This document shows, one piece after another, positions 46,044 through 56,609 of a stretch of 64,000 nucleotides of DNA. The translations under genes and the position numbers were made by a program. The stretch's first letter is position 1. The number at the start of each line of letters is the position of its first letter. The notes under the pieces are model-generated. The model saw only the letters and a list, made by a program, of their open reading frames with translations, was not told where the DNA came from and searched no databases. The stretch is taken from NCBI GenBank assembly GCA_024509875.1, contig JAMPIV010015294.1:186001-250000 (forward strand). The letters are read 5' to 3'. Source of the DNA: Oreohelix idahoensis. Taxonomy: Eukaryota; Mollusca; Gastropoda; Stylommatophora; Oreohelicidae.

Positions 46044-48152
46044 ATGGCTGAAATAGTTAAGCTTAAGGCAGCACTAGGGGAGGCCGGTCGAGATCTAGGT
46101 TATAGTGGGGTGGACCTTGCAAATTATGTCAGTGTCGAGACTGATAAGTATTACGCTCGAGAAACAGCGAAAGCTGAAAGAGAAGAGCGAATAAAGTTAG
46201 CAGAAATAGATGAGAGGATAAAAGCTGTAGACGCTAGAGAAAGAAGCGAGAGAGATGAACGCGAGCATGCATTGAAGATGAAGCAGTTAGAGATGCAGGG
46301 ACAAGCTCAAAGAGTTGAACCAGTAGCCGGTGCGACCGCATCTACCTCCTCAGGCAACCTATCGCCACGGTCAGATGATATGCCTTCCTTGCACGCAGGG
46401 GGCACAGGACCTTTGCCATCCTCACTCATGTCAACTTTGGGACCCTTGACGTTTCCATTCGAAGCTTTCTCGGAACAAGCCGACTCGATCGATAGGTATC
46501 TGGACAAATTTGAGAAGTTTGCCACCACGTTTGGTTTGGAGAAGAGCAAATGGAACCTGAAACTGTCGCAAGGGCTTAGAGGAACTGCTTATGACGTGTA
46601 TAGCAAGCTTCCTCCAGGTTTACAGGATGACTACGACTCTTTGAAAAAGGCACTATTGGTTCGTTATGAGCTACATGCTGACGCCTATAGGAAGAGGTTC
46701 CGTAACTCTAGGAGGGAAGTCGGAGAGAACTTTGCTCAGTTTGCTGCGAGACTGGATTCCTACGTGGAGAAGTGGGGTGCCCTAGGGAATTTTACTCATG
46801 ATTGGGAAGGCCTGAAGGAAATGGTCATGATCGAACAACTGAAGGACACCATGACTTCCGACATGAGAAGATTCCTGACAGAGAATGGGGCCAGCACTTT
46901 AGAATCCATAGTCCAGTTAGCGGAACGATATCAGGCAGCACTATCAGAGAATCCACCACCCAGACGGAAACAACCAGATTACGTACCTAGACAGACAGCT
47001 CAGTCACACATGGACCCCCAAGTGAAACCACCGTATACTAACTTCAAAAAGCATGACAAGCCAGACTACAAGACTACTCAGAGATCTAATTTCCAGCAGC
47101 AGAGGCAAGGGGAAAAATGGTGTAAGCACTGTAGAACCATCACCCACAATACGCAGGAGTGCAACCGGAAAAACCCACCTCATCATGCTGCCTGCTTACG
47201 TAAAAGTGCCGCAAGGGGAAATGGACCGGAAGAACCTCTGGACAAACCCCGACATCCCCCGGTCGTTGAGACAGTCCTCGTAGATGACCAAGAGGTGACC
47301 TGCCTTTATGATACAGGCCTTGCATTCGACGCAGTTGTCTGTGCATCCCTAGTCAAGCCTGACCAGATGACAGAAGACACTATAGAAATACAAGGACCTA
47401 CTAAAAGTGCAGCACCTATGCGTTTGGCCATAGCCAAGATTAAGGTCAAATCAAAATATGTGACTGGGGAAATCCGTGCAGCGATCTTGGACGACCCTAT
47501 TTATCCCTTGATCTTAGGGTGTAGGTATGTGTTCTTGGGAGAACCCATTCACCCTCTGGTTGTGGCGGCTGTCACCACTAGAGGACAGGCCAAACGGAAT
47601 ACGGAGTTGGAATCCCCACCCAACATCCTTCCTGAGGAATTAAAAAAGGCACAAACGGAGGATCAATCTCTAGCACCCTGCTACAAAAAACTACCGAGAG
47701 CGCACACTCCTCTCCAAAAGGGAGACTTCTACAAGAAAAATGGGCTGTTGCATCGGAAAGCAGGAAATGGAGGACAGGAACATGGGCAACTTGTGGTTCC
47801 ATCAGCATACCGAGCCCAGGTCCTAGAAATGGGCCATGCCCTTCCGTTTAGTGGCCACATGGGCATAAGTGCCACGATTCAGCGTATTTCATGTCATTAT
47901 TATTGGCCAGGTATCAACGCCGATATCCAGAGATATGTGAAATCATGCCCGCAGTGCCAGAGGACAGCGCCGAAACACTGGACGGCCCCAGCCACTCTGG
48001 GAGAAATGCCAATCTTGGGCACACCCTTCGAACGAGTAGCGGTGGATATTGTGGGTCCACTTACTCGTAGCAAAAAGAGAAACAGTTTATATACTCACGT
48101 TAGTGGATTGTTGCTCCATGTGGGCAGAGGCAATTGCTATGCCCGCCTGTGA
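46044..48152 (+). CDS. B Gag, protease and N-terminal integrase
   Basis: It is 702 codons from the first ATG, MAEIVKLKAA. Residues 35-90 are Glu/Lys/Arg-rich, probably coiled coil. A retrotransposon gag core covers about 135-300 (SIDRYLDKFEKFA..., LLVRYEL...YRKRFRNSR). A classic CCHC zinc knuckle is at 360-373 (C-x2-C-x4-H-x4-C). The aspartic protease has DTG at 423-425. The integrase HHCC zinc domain has H598, H605, C635 and C638, and the first core Asp is at 668 (VAVDIVGP). The frame then runs off at 48152. Integrase continues in the +1 frame from about 48080, where an A-rich stretch (AGCAAAAAGAGAAAC) carries a probable 1-nt indel. Everything before that appears intact. Confidence 0.92.
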   Translation: MAEIVKLKAALGEAGRDLGYSGVDLANYVSVETDKYYARETAKAEREERIKLAEIDERIKAVDARERSERDEREHALKMKQLEMQGQAQRVEPVAGATASTSSGNLSPRSDDMPSLHAGGTGPLPSSLMSTLGPLTFPFEAFSEQADSIDRYLDKFEKFATTFGLEKSKWNLKLSQGLRGTAYDVYSKLPPGLQDDYDSLKKALLVRYELHADAYRKRFRNSRREVGENFAQFAARLDSYVEKWGALGNFTHDWEGLKEMVMIEQLKDTMTSDMRRFLTENGASTLESIVQLAERYQAALSENPPPRRKQPDYVPRQTAQSHMDPQVKPPYTNFKKHDKPDYKTTQRSNFQQQRQGEKWCKHCRTITHNTQECNRKNPPHHAACLRKSAARGNGPEEPLDKPRHPPVVETVLVDDQEVTCLYDTGLAFDAVVCASLVKPDQMTEDTIEIQGPTKSAAPMRLAIAKIKVKSKYVTGEIRAAILDDPIYPLILGCRYVFLGEPIHPLVVAAVTTRGQAKRNTELESPPNILPEELKKAQTEDQSLAPCYKKLPRAHTPLQKGDFYKKNGLLHRKAGNGGQEHGQLVVPSAYRAQVLEMGHALPFSGHMGISATIQRISCHYYWPGINADIQRYVKSCPQCQRTAPKHWTAPATLGEMPILGTPFERVAVDIVGPLTRSKKRNSLYTHVSGLLLHVGRGNCYARL

Positions 48153-50397
48153 TTCTAAGCATGTTGCTGAGGCTCTGCTCACCATATTTACTCGGCTAGG
48201 GTTTCCGTCACAGATCCTGACAGATAATGGTTCCCAATTCCGAGGAAAACTCACCGAGGAAGTGTTTAGGATATTTCAGGCCCGACATATCCACACCTCT
48301 CCCTACCACCCCCAGGCAAATGGCCAGGTGGAGCGGTTTAACGGGACCCTTATTTCCATCCTTCGGAAACTTGCGCAGGAAAAACCAGAGAGCTGGGATC
48401 AATACTTACCCGCAGCACTATTTGCTTACCGCGAAGTACCCCACAATTCTACTGGGATGCCTCCTGCCACATTGCTGTTTGGTAGACCTATAAAAGGACC
48501 TTTAGAGGCACTGTTACGTACTTGGACAGATGATAAAGCTGATGAGACGGTCACCTCTGCATCCCAATACGTGAAGGAGTTGACCCAACGCCTTAAAACA
48601 GGATGGGAACTGGCAAAGGAAAATGTACGCCGTGCCCGTCGTAAACATGCGCGTTACTACAACCGCACTGCGAAGGATAGGGAGCTAGAAGTAGGAGAAC
48701 AGGTATTATTACTCCTGCCCAGTAGCAATAATAAATTGCAAATCGGGTGGAGAGGTCCATATAAAATTGTTGAGAAAATGTCGCGCACCAATTACAAGAT
48801 TGCCATAAAGGGGAAGCAGAAAATTTACCACATAAACCTGCTGAAGCGATATTATGAAAGACCAGGTGCAGAACCAGCACATTTCCTGACACTGGCTATT
48901 GCGACGGAAACTGAGGCAGAACCCCTGACCTCCTGTGAATACCCTCTTCGTCAGTGCGAAACTCATCAAGATGTTCAGATTAGTTCAACTTTAACGGAGG
49001 ATCAGCAGGCACGGGTTCAACAGTTGTTGAGAAAACACCCTAGTACACTCACGGATAAACCTGGCATGACCAACCTGATAGAATTTGATATGAAGCTAAC
49101 AGACCTCGCCCCGGTACGAGTTAAGAACTATCCTGTTCCTTATGCTAAAGCAAAGGCATTGGGTGAGGAAATCGAGTACCTGCTTAAGGAAAATATTATC
49201 TCAAAATCAGAGTCGCCTTATAGTGCGAGTGTAGTGTTGCTTAGAAAATCCACAGGAGAACATCGCCTCTGCATAGACTACCGAAGGCTCAACGCTGTAA
49301 CGGAATTTCAAGCGGAGCCCTTACCGGATCAGAATCAGCTTTTCACCAAGCTGAGTAGAGCACGATACTTTTCGAAGATAGACCTTAGCAAAGGGTACTA
49401 CCAGATCCCGGTAAAAGAGGAAATTCGACATATGTTAGCATTTAGTACTTCTGAAGGCCATTACGAGTTTAATGTATTGCCATTTGGGCTAAGCAACGCC
49501 CCAAGCGTCTTTACTCGTATGATGAGGAAGCTACTGGAACCCCTGAACCACCCTGGGATAAGTAATTTCATGGACGACATACTTATTGCCACGAACACCT
49601 TTGAGGAGCACCTGGACGCAGTTTCCCTACTCTTCGAAAGACTTAGAGAAACAGGACTCACCGCTCGCCCTACAAAATGTCAAATTGCCTGCGAGCAACT
49701 AGAATTCCTGGGACACACTATCTCGCATGGATGCATGTTCCCAGATGCGCGTAATATTGAGAAGTTACAGCGGGCCCCACGACCCCAGACTAAAAAGGAT
49801 GTAAGGTCATTTGTGTCTCTATGTGGCTTCTACCAGAGATATATTAAAGATTTTAATACCCTGAGTGCGCCATTGACCGCATTAACCAAGAATGGGAACC
49901 CGGACAAAGTAACCTGGACAGCGGAGTGCGAAAATGCCTACACGCTGCTGAAGGAGAAACTCACAGCTAGGCCAATTCTGCGACTGCCTGACTTAACTCT
50001 GAACTTTACGCTGCGAACAGATGCTAGCAATATAGGGATAGGAGCCACTCTCCTGCAGCCTAGTGATAGACCTTCTGCAACTCTATTCCCCATCGCATAT
50101 GCTAGTAGGAAATTGAACCCTGCTGAACAGAACTACTCTACCATCGAACGAGAATGTCTGTCGCTAATATGGGCTGTGCAGAAGTTTCAACCATATTTAT
50201 ACGGGAAAAAGTTCACGGTGCAGTGTGATCACCAACCGTTGATATTTCTTGCAGCGTCGAAGAACCTTAATGCCCGGCTTATGAGATGGTCACTCCTGTT
50301 GCAGCCATATTCTTTTCACATAGAATACATACCTGGGAAGAACAACGTAGGGGCAGATTTTTTGAGCAGACATCCGGACGCAACCGAGGAGATATGA
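48049..50397 (+). CDS. B integrase core, reverse transcriptase, RNase H
   Basis: It is 782 codons; the ATG at 48049 is incidental, since translation should arrive from gag-pol upstream. The order is: integrase core with Asp 59 (LTDNGSQF) and Glu 95 (GQVERFNG), 35 residues apart, the first Asp being in the preceding frame; GPY/F motif (WRGPYKI, about 234-240); a linker; RT with IDLSKGYYQ (Asp 445), LPFGLSNAP and FMDDI (507-511); and RNase H with LRTDAS (Asp 658), SRKLNPAEQNY...IERE and CDHQP (Asp 727), ending GADFLSRHP. Integrase therefore precedes RT, unlike most Ty3/gypsy elements. There is no chromodomain. The frame is fully open to the stop, just before the polypurine tract. Confidence 0.93.
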   Translation: MWVHLLVAKRETVYILTLVDCCSMWAEAIAMPACDSKHVAEALLTIFTRLGFPSQILTDNGSQFRGKLTEEVFRIFQARHIHTSPYHPQANGQVERFNGTLISILRKLAQEKPESWDQYLPAALFAYREVPHNSTGMPPATLLFGRPIKGPLEALLRTWTDDKADETVTSASQYVKELTQRLKTGWELAKENVRRARRKHARYYNRTAKDRELEVGEQVLLLLPSSNNKLQIGWRGPYKIVEKMSRTNYKIAIKGKQKIYHINLLKRYYERPGAEPAHFLTLAIATETEAEPLTSCEYPLRQCETHQDVQISSTLTEDQQARVQQLLRKHPSTLTDKPGMTNLIEFDMKLTDLAPVRVKNYPVPYAKAKALGEEIEYLLKENIISKSESPYSASVVLLRKSTGEHRLCIDYRRLNAVTEFQAEPLPDQNQLFTKLSRARYFSKIDLSKGYYQIPVKEEIRHMLAFSTSEGHYEFNVLPFGLSNAPSVFTRMMRKLLEPLNHPGISNFMDDILIATNTFEEHLDAVSLLFERLRETGLTARPTKCQIACEQLEFLGHTISHGCMFPDARNIEKLQRAPRPQTKKDVRSFVSLCGFYQRYIKDFNTLSAPLTALTKNGNPDKVTWTAECENAYTLLKEKLTARPILRLPDLTLNFTLRTDASNIGIGATLLQPSDRPSATLFPIAYASRKLNPAEQNYSTIERECLSLIWAVQKFQPYLYGKKFTVQCDHQPLIFLAASKNLNARLMRWSLLLQPYSFHIEYIPGKNNVGADFLSRHPDATEEI

Positions 50398-50454
50398 GAA
50401 ACTGGAAAAGAAGAGGAAGACAGGACAAGAGGAGTTGGACGGAACGTCAAACTT

Positions 50455-50467
50455 GAGGAGGGGCTTG
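50455..50467 (+). other. B polypurine tract
   Basis: GAGGAGGGG and then CTTG lie directly before the 3' LTR (TGTGACAAC). This is the standard place for the plus-strand primer. Confidence 0.7.
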
Positions 50468-52318
50468 TGTGACAACTTGCCCAATCTTCTCTTCATTTTT
50501 TTTATTATTTACGTGACATCGTTTTTTTTCTCATCCTCAATGCATGATCGCAAAGTCCCGGGAATTGTCACTGGCGGAAATTCTCCTAGCATTCAGTATT
50601 TTCTCCTCGCTATTTTTAGATACGACGTCATTGTTGACCAATGACCTCGGTAGCGAGAAATCCGTTTTAATTTAGAACTGCTTGAACTTGGGAGAACCAG
50701 TTTAGGCCACTTAGGAAAACATCACGTGACTTTTAACATTATTGATTGGAGCGTCGGAATGAGGCTAAGGTCACATGATGCCCGCTATGGATCACGTGTC
50801 CAAGCGGAAATGTCCCGCTAAAAGTGCGCCAACACGGCCATTTTTTCACTTACGCCCCAGGAACCCTCAAGAAAGCTAGGTCTAAGCCAGATCGGCGAAT
50901 TCTCGCATTAAAAGCACTGAAGCCACGTGTCTAATTGCGGGTTAGCGTCCATCTTTGAGTAGGTAAGTGAAATCTCGCTAGAATATAATGTGATGAAATG
51001 TGTAGTACCTTGCAAAATCGACGCAAGATTGGTATGTTTACTTTATTCATATTTTTGTTTTACGATCACATCCAGCCACATGTGATCGGGTATATTTTAT
51101 GATCCCACGGGATATGTACAACATGTTCATAATAATGTATAACGGGAATATATATAGCTATTAATTTCCATATTATTTGATTATTTTCGACCCGACGTTT
51201 AGACTAACGGAAATTAATATTAACGATAATGTTGACAGACCGTGACATATATTCATTATAAATTATATGACGATGCGACCAGACATGAAGTGTGTGATAA
51301 TGTTGTCAGACAATTCGAAAACACGGATGTCCAATTAATTGTTAAATTCATCATAATGACATGACGATTAGGCTAGAGGCACAGAACTAGAATACTGTTG
51401 CCGACATTTCTATGATAAATTTGGTGGGTTTAACTGACATTTATAATAATTCATCGGGTTAAGCTGACGATAAATCAGTCTAAAGAATTATAATACTGCC
51501 ACTGGGGCAGAGAAATATAATAAAGGACAGACAGGAGAAACTTGAATTCAAGATTAGACTCTAGACATATGATGTTAGAGACTAAAATCTGAGGTGACGG
51601 GCAGAGGGACGGCTTAGGGAAAGACTGCTTTCTAAAGCTAGAAAATTAATGAAGCCGTCGTATTTGTCTTCAGTCTATGGTGGAGCCTTGCACGACAGTC
51701 CAATCTCAGCGCAGAATACGGAGTCGAGCACAGAGAAGGCAAATCCGAACCATTCAAGACCTACCGGGGCAACGTCAGGAGACCGGAGAACTAACCACAC
51801 TTCACTATCAGCCAGGGGCTGAAAAGCTAAGTCCACGAAAAAGGAACCTCACTACATCAATGCCTAGTTTAGTCATCCATGATGAAAAACACTTGAATTG
51901 TGAGACACATAATACATACAGCAGACACTAATTCCATCGACAATACTATCATTCACCATCTATTCACTTTATTGCAATAAACCAATTGGGTGTATATACT
52001 GTACCCCACGCTTTGTTCCTTCCATTAGATGTTGAATATTGTCTATGTTTATCTTCCTTTATAAGGGAGGGGGGGCTCGTAAAATATAATATAATTTAAA
52101 GAATAATAATAATAGATAACTGAGAAGGGGACGACGGTAGCGAGAGACCAAATATCTCCTTACAATCTTTTCCAGACCTGTCGAGTTAGGAGAATTTACC
52201 CTCTTCGTCACCCTTCGGAAGTGGGAAAACCCAGCAGGGATTCCTTGAGCCAAATCTTCCACATCAGATCTATTATTTCCTCTAAATAATTCTCTTATCC
52301 TTTAAACGCTACGTGACA
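50468..52318 (+). repeat. B 3' LTR
   Basis: It is 1851 bp, differing from the 5' LTR in two places noticed: eight versus seven Ts after GACATCG, and ATTCATCGGG versus ATTCATTGGG. Confidence 0.94.
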
Positions 52319-52523
52319 ACGGCTTCATACAGACGACATGTAACAAACAACTCTTGACGGCTTCATACAGACGACATGTAACAAACATCTCTTGATGGCT
52401 TCATACAGACGACATGTAACAAACATCTCTTGATGGCTTCATACAGATGACATGTAACAAACATCTCTTGACGGCTTCATACAGACGACATGTAACAAAC
52501 ATCTCTTGACGGCTTCATATAGA
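52319..52523 (+). repeat. 38-bp minisatellite, right block
   Basis: About five units continue the array split by A2 and B. It ends next to an RTE LINE 3' end. Confidence 0.9.
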
Positions 52524-52654
52524 TAAATGACTTGATTACCCTTTAGCTGCCCATGGAGTTTGGGCCTAACATATTCATGCCAAGTCCTGCACTATCTTCA
52601 AGGTCATGTCCTTCATGATATAATTGCCTTCTCCGTGTTTCTTACCCTGGGGAT
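52524..52654 (-). repeat. RTE LINE 3' end, left of the 36-bp satellite
   Basis: The minus strand reads FWNPQGKKHGEGNY..., the decayed last residues of the RTE ORF. GGCAGCTAAAGGGTAATCAA follows, matching the end of the RTE at 3470-3500 (GGGAGCTAAAGGGTATTGAT). It abuts the first satellite units. Confidence 0.75.
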
Positions 52655-54856
52655 TCCTTGTAATGCTATCAACTACCCTGGAGATTCCCCTCCTTGTAAT
52701 GCTGTCAACTACCCTGGAGATTCCCCTCCTTGTAATGCTGTCAACTACCCTGGAGATTCCCCTTCTTGTAATGCTGTCAACTACCCTGGAGATTCCCCTC
52801 CTTGTAATGCTGTCAACTACCCTGGAGATTCCCCACCTTGTAATGCTGTCACCTACCCTGGAGATTCCCCTCCTTGTAATGCTATCAACTACCCTGGAGA
52901 TTCCCCTCCTTGTAATGCTATCAACTACCCTGGAGATTCCCCTCCTTGTAATGTTGTCAACTACCCTGGAGATTCCCCTCCTTGTAATGCTGTCAACTAC
53001 CCTGGGGATTCCCCTCCTTGTAATGCTATCAACTACCCTGGAGATTCCCCTCCTTGTAATGCTATCAACTATCCTGGGGATTCCCCTCATTGTAATGCTA
53101 TCAACTACCCTGGGGATTCCCCTCCTTGTAATGCTATCAATGACCCTGGGGATTCCCCTCATTGTAATGCTGTCAACTACCCTGGGGATTCCCCTCATTG
53201 TAATGCTATCAACTACCTTGGAGATTCCCCTCCTTGTAATGCTATCAACTACCCTGGAGATTCCCCTCCTTGTAATGCTGTCAACTACCCTGGAGATTCC
53301 CCTCCTTGTAATGCTATCAACTACCCTGGGGATTCCCCTCCTTGTAATGCTGTCAACTACCCTGGAGATTCCCCTCCTTGTAATGCTGTCAACTACCCTG
53401 GAGATTCCCCTCCTTGTAATGCTATCAACTACCCTGGGGATTCCCCTCCTTGTAATGCTGTCAACTACCCTGGGGATTCCCCTCCTTGTAATGTTATCAA
53501 CTACCCTGGAGATTCCCCTCCTTGTAATGCTGTCAACTACCCTGGAGATTCCCCTCCTTGTAATGCTGTCAACTACCCTGGGGATTCCCCTCCTTGTAAT
53601 GCTGTCAACTACCCTGGAGATTCCCCTCCTTGTAATGCTGTCAACTACCCTAGAGATTCCCCTCCTTGTAATGCTATTAACTACCCTGGAGATTCCCCTC
53701 CTTGTAATGCTATCAGCTACCCTGGGGATTCCCCTCTTTGTAATGCTATCAACTACCCTGGAGATTCCCCTCCTTGTAATGCTGTCAACTACCCTGGAGA
53801 TTCCCCTCCTTGTAATGCTGTCAACTACCCTGGGGATTCCCCTCCTTGTAATGCTGTCAACTACCCTGGAGATTCCCCTCCTTGTAATGCTGTCAACTAC
53901 CCTAGAGATTCCCCTCCTTGTAATGCTATCAACTACCCTGGAGATTCCCCTCCTTGTAATGCTATCAGCTACCCTGGGGATTCCCCTCATTGTAATGCTA
54001 TCAACTACCCTGGGGATTCCCCTCCTTGTAATGCTATCGACTACCCTGGGGATTCCCCTCCTTGTAATGCTATCAGCTACCCTGGGGATTCCCCTCATTG
54101 TAATGCTATCAACTACCCTGGGGATTCCCCTCCTTGTAATGCTATCAACGACCCTGGGGATTCTCCTCATTGTAATGCTGTCAACTACCCTGGGGATTCC
54201 CCTCATTGTAATGCTATCAACTACCCTGGAGATTCCCCTCCTTGTAATGCTATCAACTACCCTGGGGATTCCCCTCCTTGTAATGCTATCAACTACCCTG
54301 GAGATTCCCCTCCTTGTAATGCTATCAACTACCCTGGAGATTCCCCTCCTTGTAATGCTGTCAACTACCCTGGAGATTCCCCTCCTTGTAATGCTGTCAA
54401 CTACCCTGGAGATTCCCCTCCTTGTAATGCTATCAACTACCCTGGGGATTCCCCTCCTTGTAATGCTGTCAACTACCCTGGAGATTCCCCTCCTTGTAAT
54501 GCTGTCAACTACCCTGGAGATTCCCCTCCTTGTAATGCTGTCAACTACCCTGGGGATTCCCCTCAACTACCCTGGAGATTCCCCTTCTTGTAATGCTGTC
54601 AACTACCCTGGAGATTCCCCTCCTTGTAATGCTGTCAACTACCCTGGGGATTCCCCTCCTTGTAATGCTATCAAATACCCTGGGGATTCCCCTCCTTGTA
54701 ATGCTATCAACTACCCTGGGGATTCCCCTCCTTGTACTGCTGTCAACTTCCCTGGGGATTCCCCTCCTTGTAATGCTATCAACTACCCTGGGGATTCCCC
54801 TCCTTGTAATGCTATCAACTACCCTGGGGATTCCCCTGCTTGTACTGCTGTCAACT
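52655..54856 (+). repeat. 36-bp satellite, about 61 copies, derived from the RTE 3' region
   Basis: The unit CCTGGGGATTCCCCTCCTTG then TAATGCTGTCAACTAC repeats with A/G (GGAGATT/GGGGATT) and GTC/ATC variants. A truncated unit occurs near 54560. On the minus strand the unit contains AGCATTACAAGG and GGAATCCCCAGGG, which are adjacent blocks of the RTE ORF end (3293-3330 and 55000-55030) with the intervening AGTCCTTGTTCT removed. The 36-bp period keeps three long frames open; none is considered a gene. Confidence 0.93.
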
Positions 54857-55190
54857 AGATAAGTCACTTCATCACCCTTCAGCTTCCCTAGGAGCATAGG
54901 CCTTCAACAAACTTAAGCCAAGTCTTTCTGTCCTGTGCCATCACCTCAAAGTCTTCCTCATTCCTTTCTCCATGTGTTCTTTGGTCTCACTTACCCTGGG
55001 GATTCCAGAACAAGGACTCCCTTGTAATGCTATAAAAATATTTCCTCAGTGTGTCCTAACCATCACCAGCATCTTCTTCTTATTCCACTGACACTTGTCT
55101 TGTTCGTGTCGTCAGTTCCACATTAGTCACCTTGTCGCTCCATTTCAATTCTATTCTATGCAAGCATCCAGTCTGATAAATGACTTGAAT
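54857..55190 (-). pseudogene. RTE LINE C-terminus and 3' end, right of the satellite
   Basis: The minus strand gives CLHRIELKWSDKVTNVELTTRTRQVSVE, split by stops, followed by SLFWNPQGK and then the 3' UTR-like end. It is equivalent to 3150-3500 of the first RTE copy. With the piece at 52524-52654, two RTE 3' ends bracket the satellite. Confidence 0.8.
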
Positions 55191-55247
55191 GCTGACTCTG
55201 ATAAATGACTTGAATGCTGACTCTGATAAATGACTTGAATGCTGACA
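55173..55247 (+). repeat. 25-bp tandem repeat, three copies
   Basis: The unit TCTGATAAATGACTTGAATG + CTGAC is repeated three times without visible differences. It lies at the edge of the RTE fragment. Confidence 0.9.
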
Positions 55248-55569
55248 TATGATCTGGAGCTGCATTAAAAACAACCATCTTTATCATCTTTCAACTCCCT
55301 AATGAGCACAACAAACGTATGCCTATCCTGCCTTGTCTGCCTGCCTTGTCATGTTTTACTTTTAAATGACAATTTAGTCATTTGAATGCACAGGTAAGGT
55401 CATGTACAATAGCACATTAAACAGTTAACTATTATCTTCTTTGTTGTCTTTATGCACTGGCTAAGGTGTGGTGTGGCAGATGGGTCATACATTTACTAAC
55501 TGTATGTTAATTTACTGAGTGTTTTGTGATAGTAAAGTGATTATGTCATTGTCTTCTGATTGTAACTTT
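55248..55569. other. unassigned stretch, no gene seen
   Basis: AT-rich sequence with no motif or repeat recognised. Confidence 0.35.
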
Positions 55570-56060
55570 ATTTCTCTGTAATTTGTGCACTCTTGCAAAC
55601 CTCCCTTTTTTGGCAACTTGATCAGTAGTTATTTCTTCCATTCTGCTGGTATTTCTTCTCTCTCCCAGACTTCACTGAGTAATTTGTATAATATCTCTGT
55701 ATACTTGTTAATGTCCGCCCTGGTTCCTCTGCTGGAATGGGATCAAGACCCACAAATCCCCCATCTCTTAGATTTGGTTCTTCACAGTTAATTTGTAAAT
55801 GCTGGCCAGATGTCAGGAAGGATCTTCTGGAGCTGGTCTATTTATAAGTTCTTTGAATATGTCTGCCCATCTCTTCATTTGCTCTGTTATGTTGTTAAGC
55901 AAATGTCCATTCTCATCCTTAATAAGGCGGTTTGACTGCTTATATTTCCCTGTTAGTTTCTTTGTACTGTTGTAAAGTCCTTTCCATGTCTTTCCTAGTC
56001 AGTATATTTCTCTTCCAACACGTCTTATTTTCTTCTGTGTATGCTTTACGAGCCTAAACT
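55570..56060 (-). pseudogene. RTE LINE linker and N-terminal RT fragment
   Basis: The minus strand matches 1770-2215 of the first RTE copy by eye: an AAGAAACTAACAGGGAAATA stretch, GCAAATGAAGAGATGG, then an equivalent of STEILYKLLGKVWEREEIPA and an equivalent of KKGHLQECTNYRG. Several stops and frameshifts are present. It may be part of the same RTE insertion as 54857-55190, with the middle lost. Confidence 0.75.
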
Positions 56061-56279
56061 CTGGAAGTCTTAGTTTTGTTTGTTTAAATGTACTCTCTAA
56101 CCTTTGTTATCTATCTTATTGGTTTCTTTTGTTATCCATGCCTTGTGCTGGTGTTCCTTTCTGATAAGGTCTTCTCTAGATACTTAATTCAATATTTTTT
56201 TATCTATTGCTTCAAGCTGGTCAAGCACGTGCTACTTATTAGATATTGTGACAGCAATTTTTTTTCTTGGGTTTTGAGA
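56061..56279. other. unassigned short gap
   Basis: T-rich sequence between two LINE fragments of opposite orientation, with nothing recognised. Confidence 0.3.
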
Positions 56280-56609
56280 TATCCCACATTAAACCGAAAA
56301 CTAGTAGTAGGAGCCTAAAAATAGGAACATGGAATGTTAGAATTCTAAACGGAGAAGGAAAGCTGGACAATCTTATATTAGAGGCAACAGACATGAAACT
56401 TGATATACTGGGAGTTGCAGAGGCAAGACTTTTGGATACAGGCTACATAACAAGAGACCAATACACGCTTATACACTCACGATGAGAAAAACATGAAAGA
56501 GGAGTAGGAATGTTGATAAAGAAGGAGTTAGAAAAATACGTATGTGGATACTGGACACACAATGACAGAATGATGTTACTAAAGATGAGAGCAAAGCCAT
56601 TCGACATAT
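56280..56609 (+). pseudogene. LINE endonuclease N-terminal fragment (split by A3)
   Basis: The plus strand reads LKIGTWNVRILNGEGKLDNL (catalytic Asn), LDILGVAEARL (Glu region; Ala-Arg follows the Glu), and GYITRDQYTLIHS. A TGA stop (56483-56485) comes next, then a continuing frame ERGVGMLIKKELEKY...MRAKPFDI. It is cut at 56609 by element A3. The remaining endonuclease would be expected beyond the right edge of the window if A3 is a simple insertion. Confidence 0.75.

Larger units (their letters stand above)
38856..52318 (+). mobile_element. LTR retrotransposon B (second Gmr1-like family) with nested LINE
   Basis: The LTRs are 38856-40705 (1850 bp) and 50468-52318 (1851 bp), beginning TGTGACAACTTG and ending CTACGTGACA. 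The target duplication ACGGC (38851-38855 and 52319-52323) lies inside the 38-bp minisatellite. Two LTR differences were seen (T-run length near 38910, T/C near 39842). The interior has a primer-binding site, a leader split by a 4967-bp LINE, gag with a CCHC knuckle, and pol with integrase before RT. Without the LINE and its duplicated target it would be about 8.5 kb. It is distinct in sequence from family A. Confidence 0.96.

Noticed and set aside
52560..54858. Long open frames on both strands (663-744 codons) of 12-residue repeats such as CNAVNYPGDSPP
   Set aside because: These are a consequence of a stop-free 36-bp satellite derived from an RTE 3' end; both strands and several frames are equally open.
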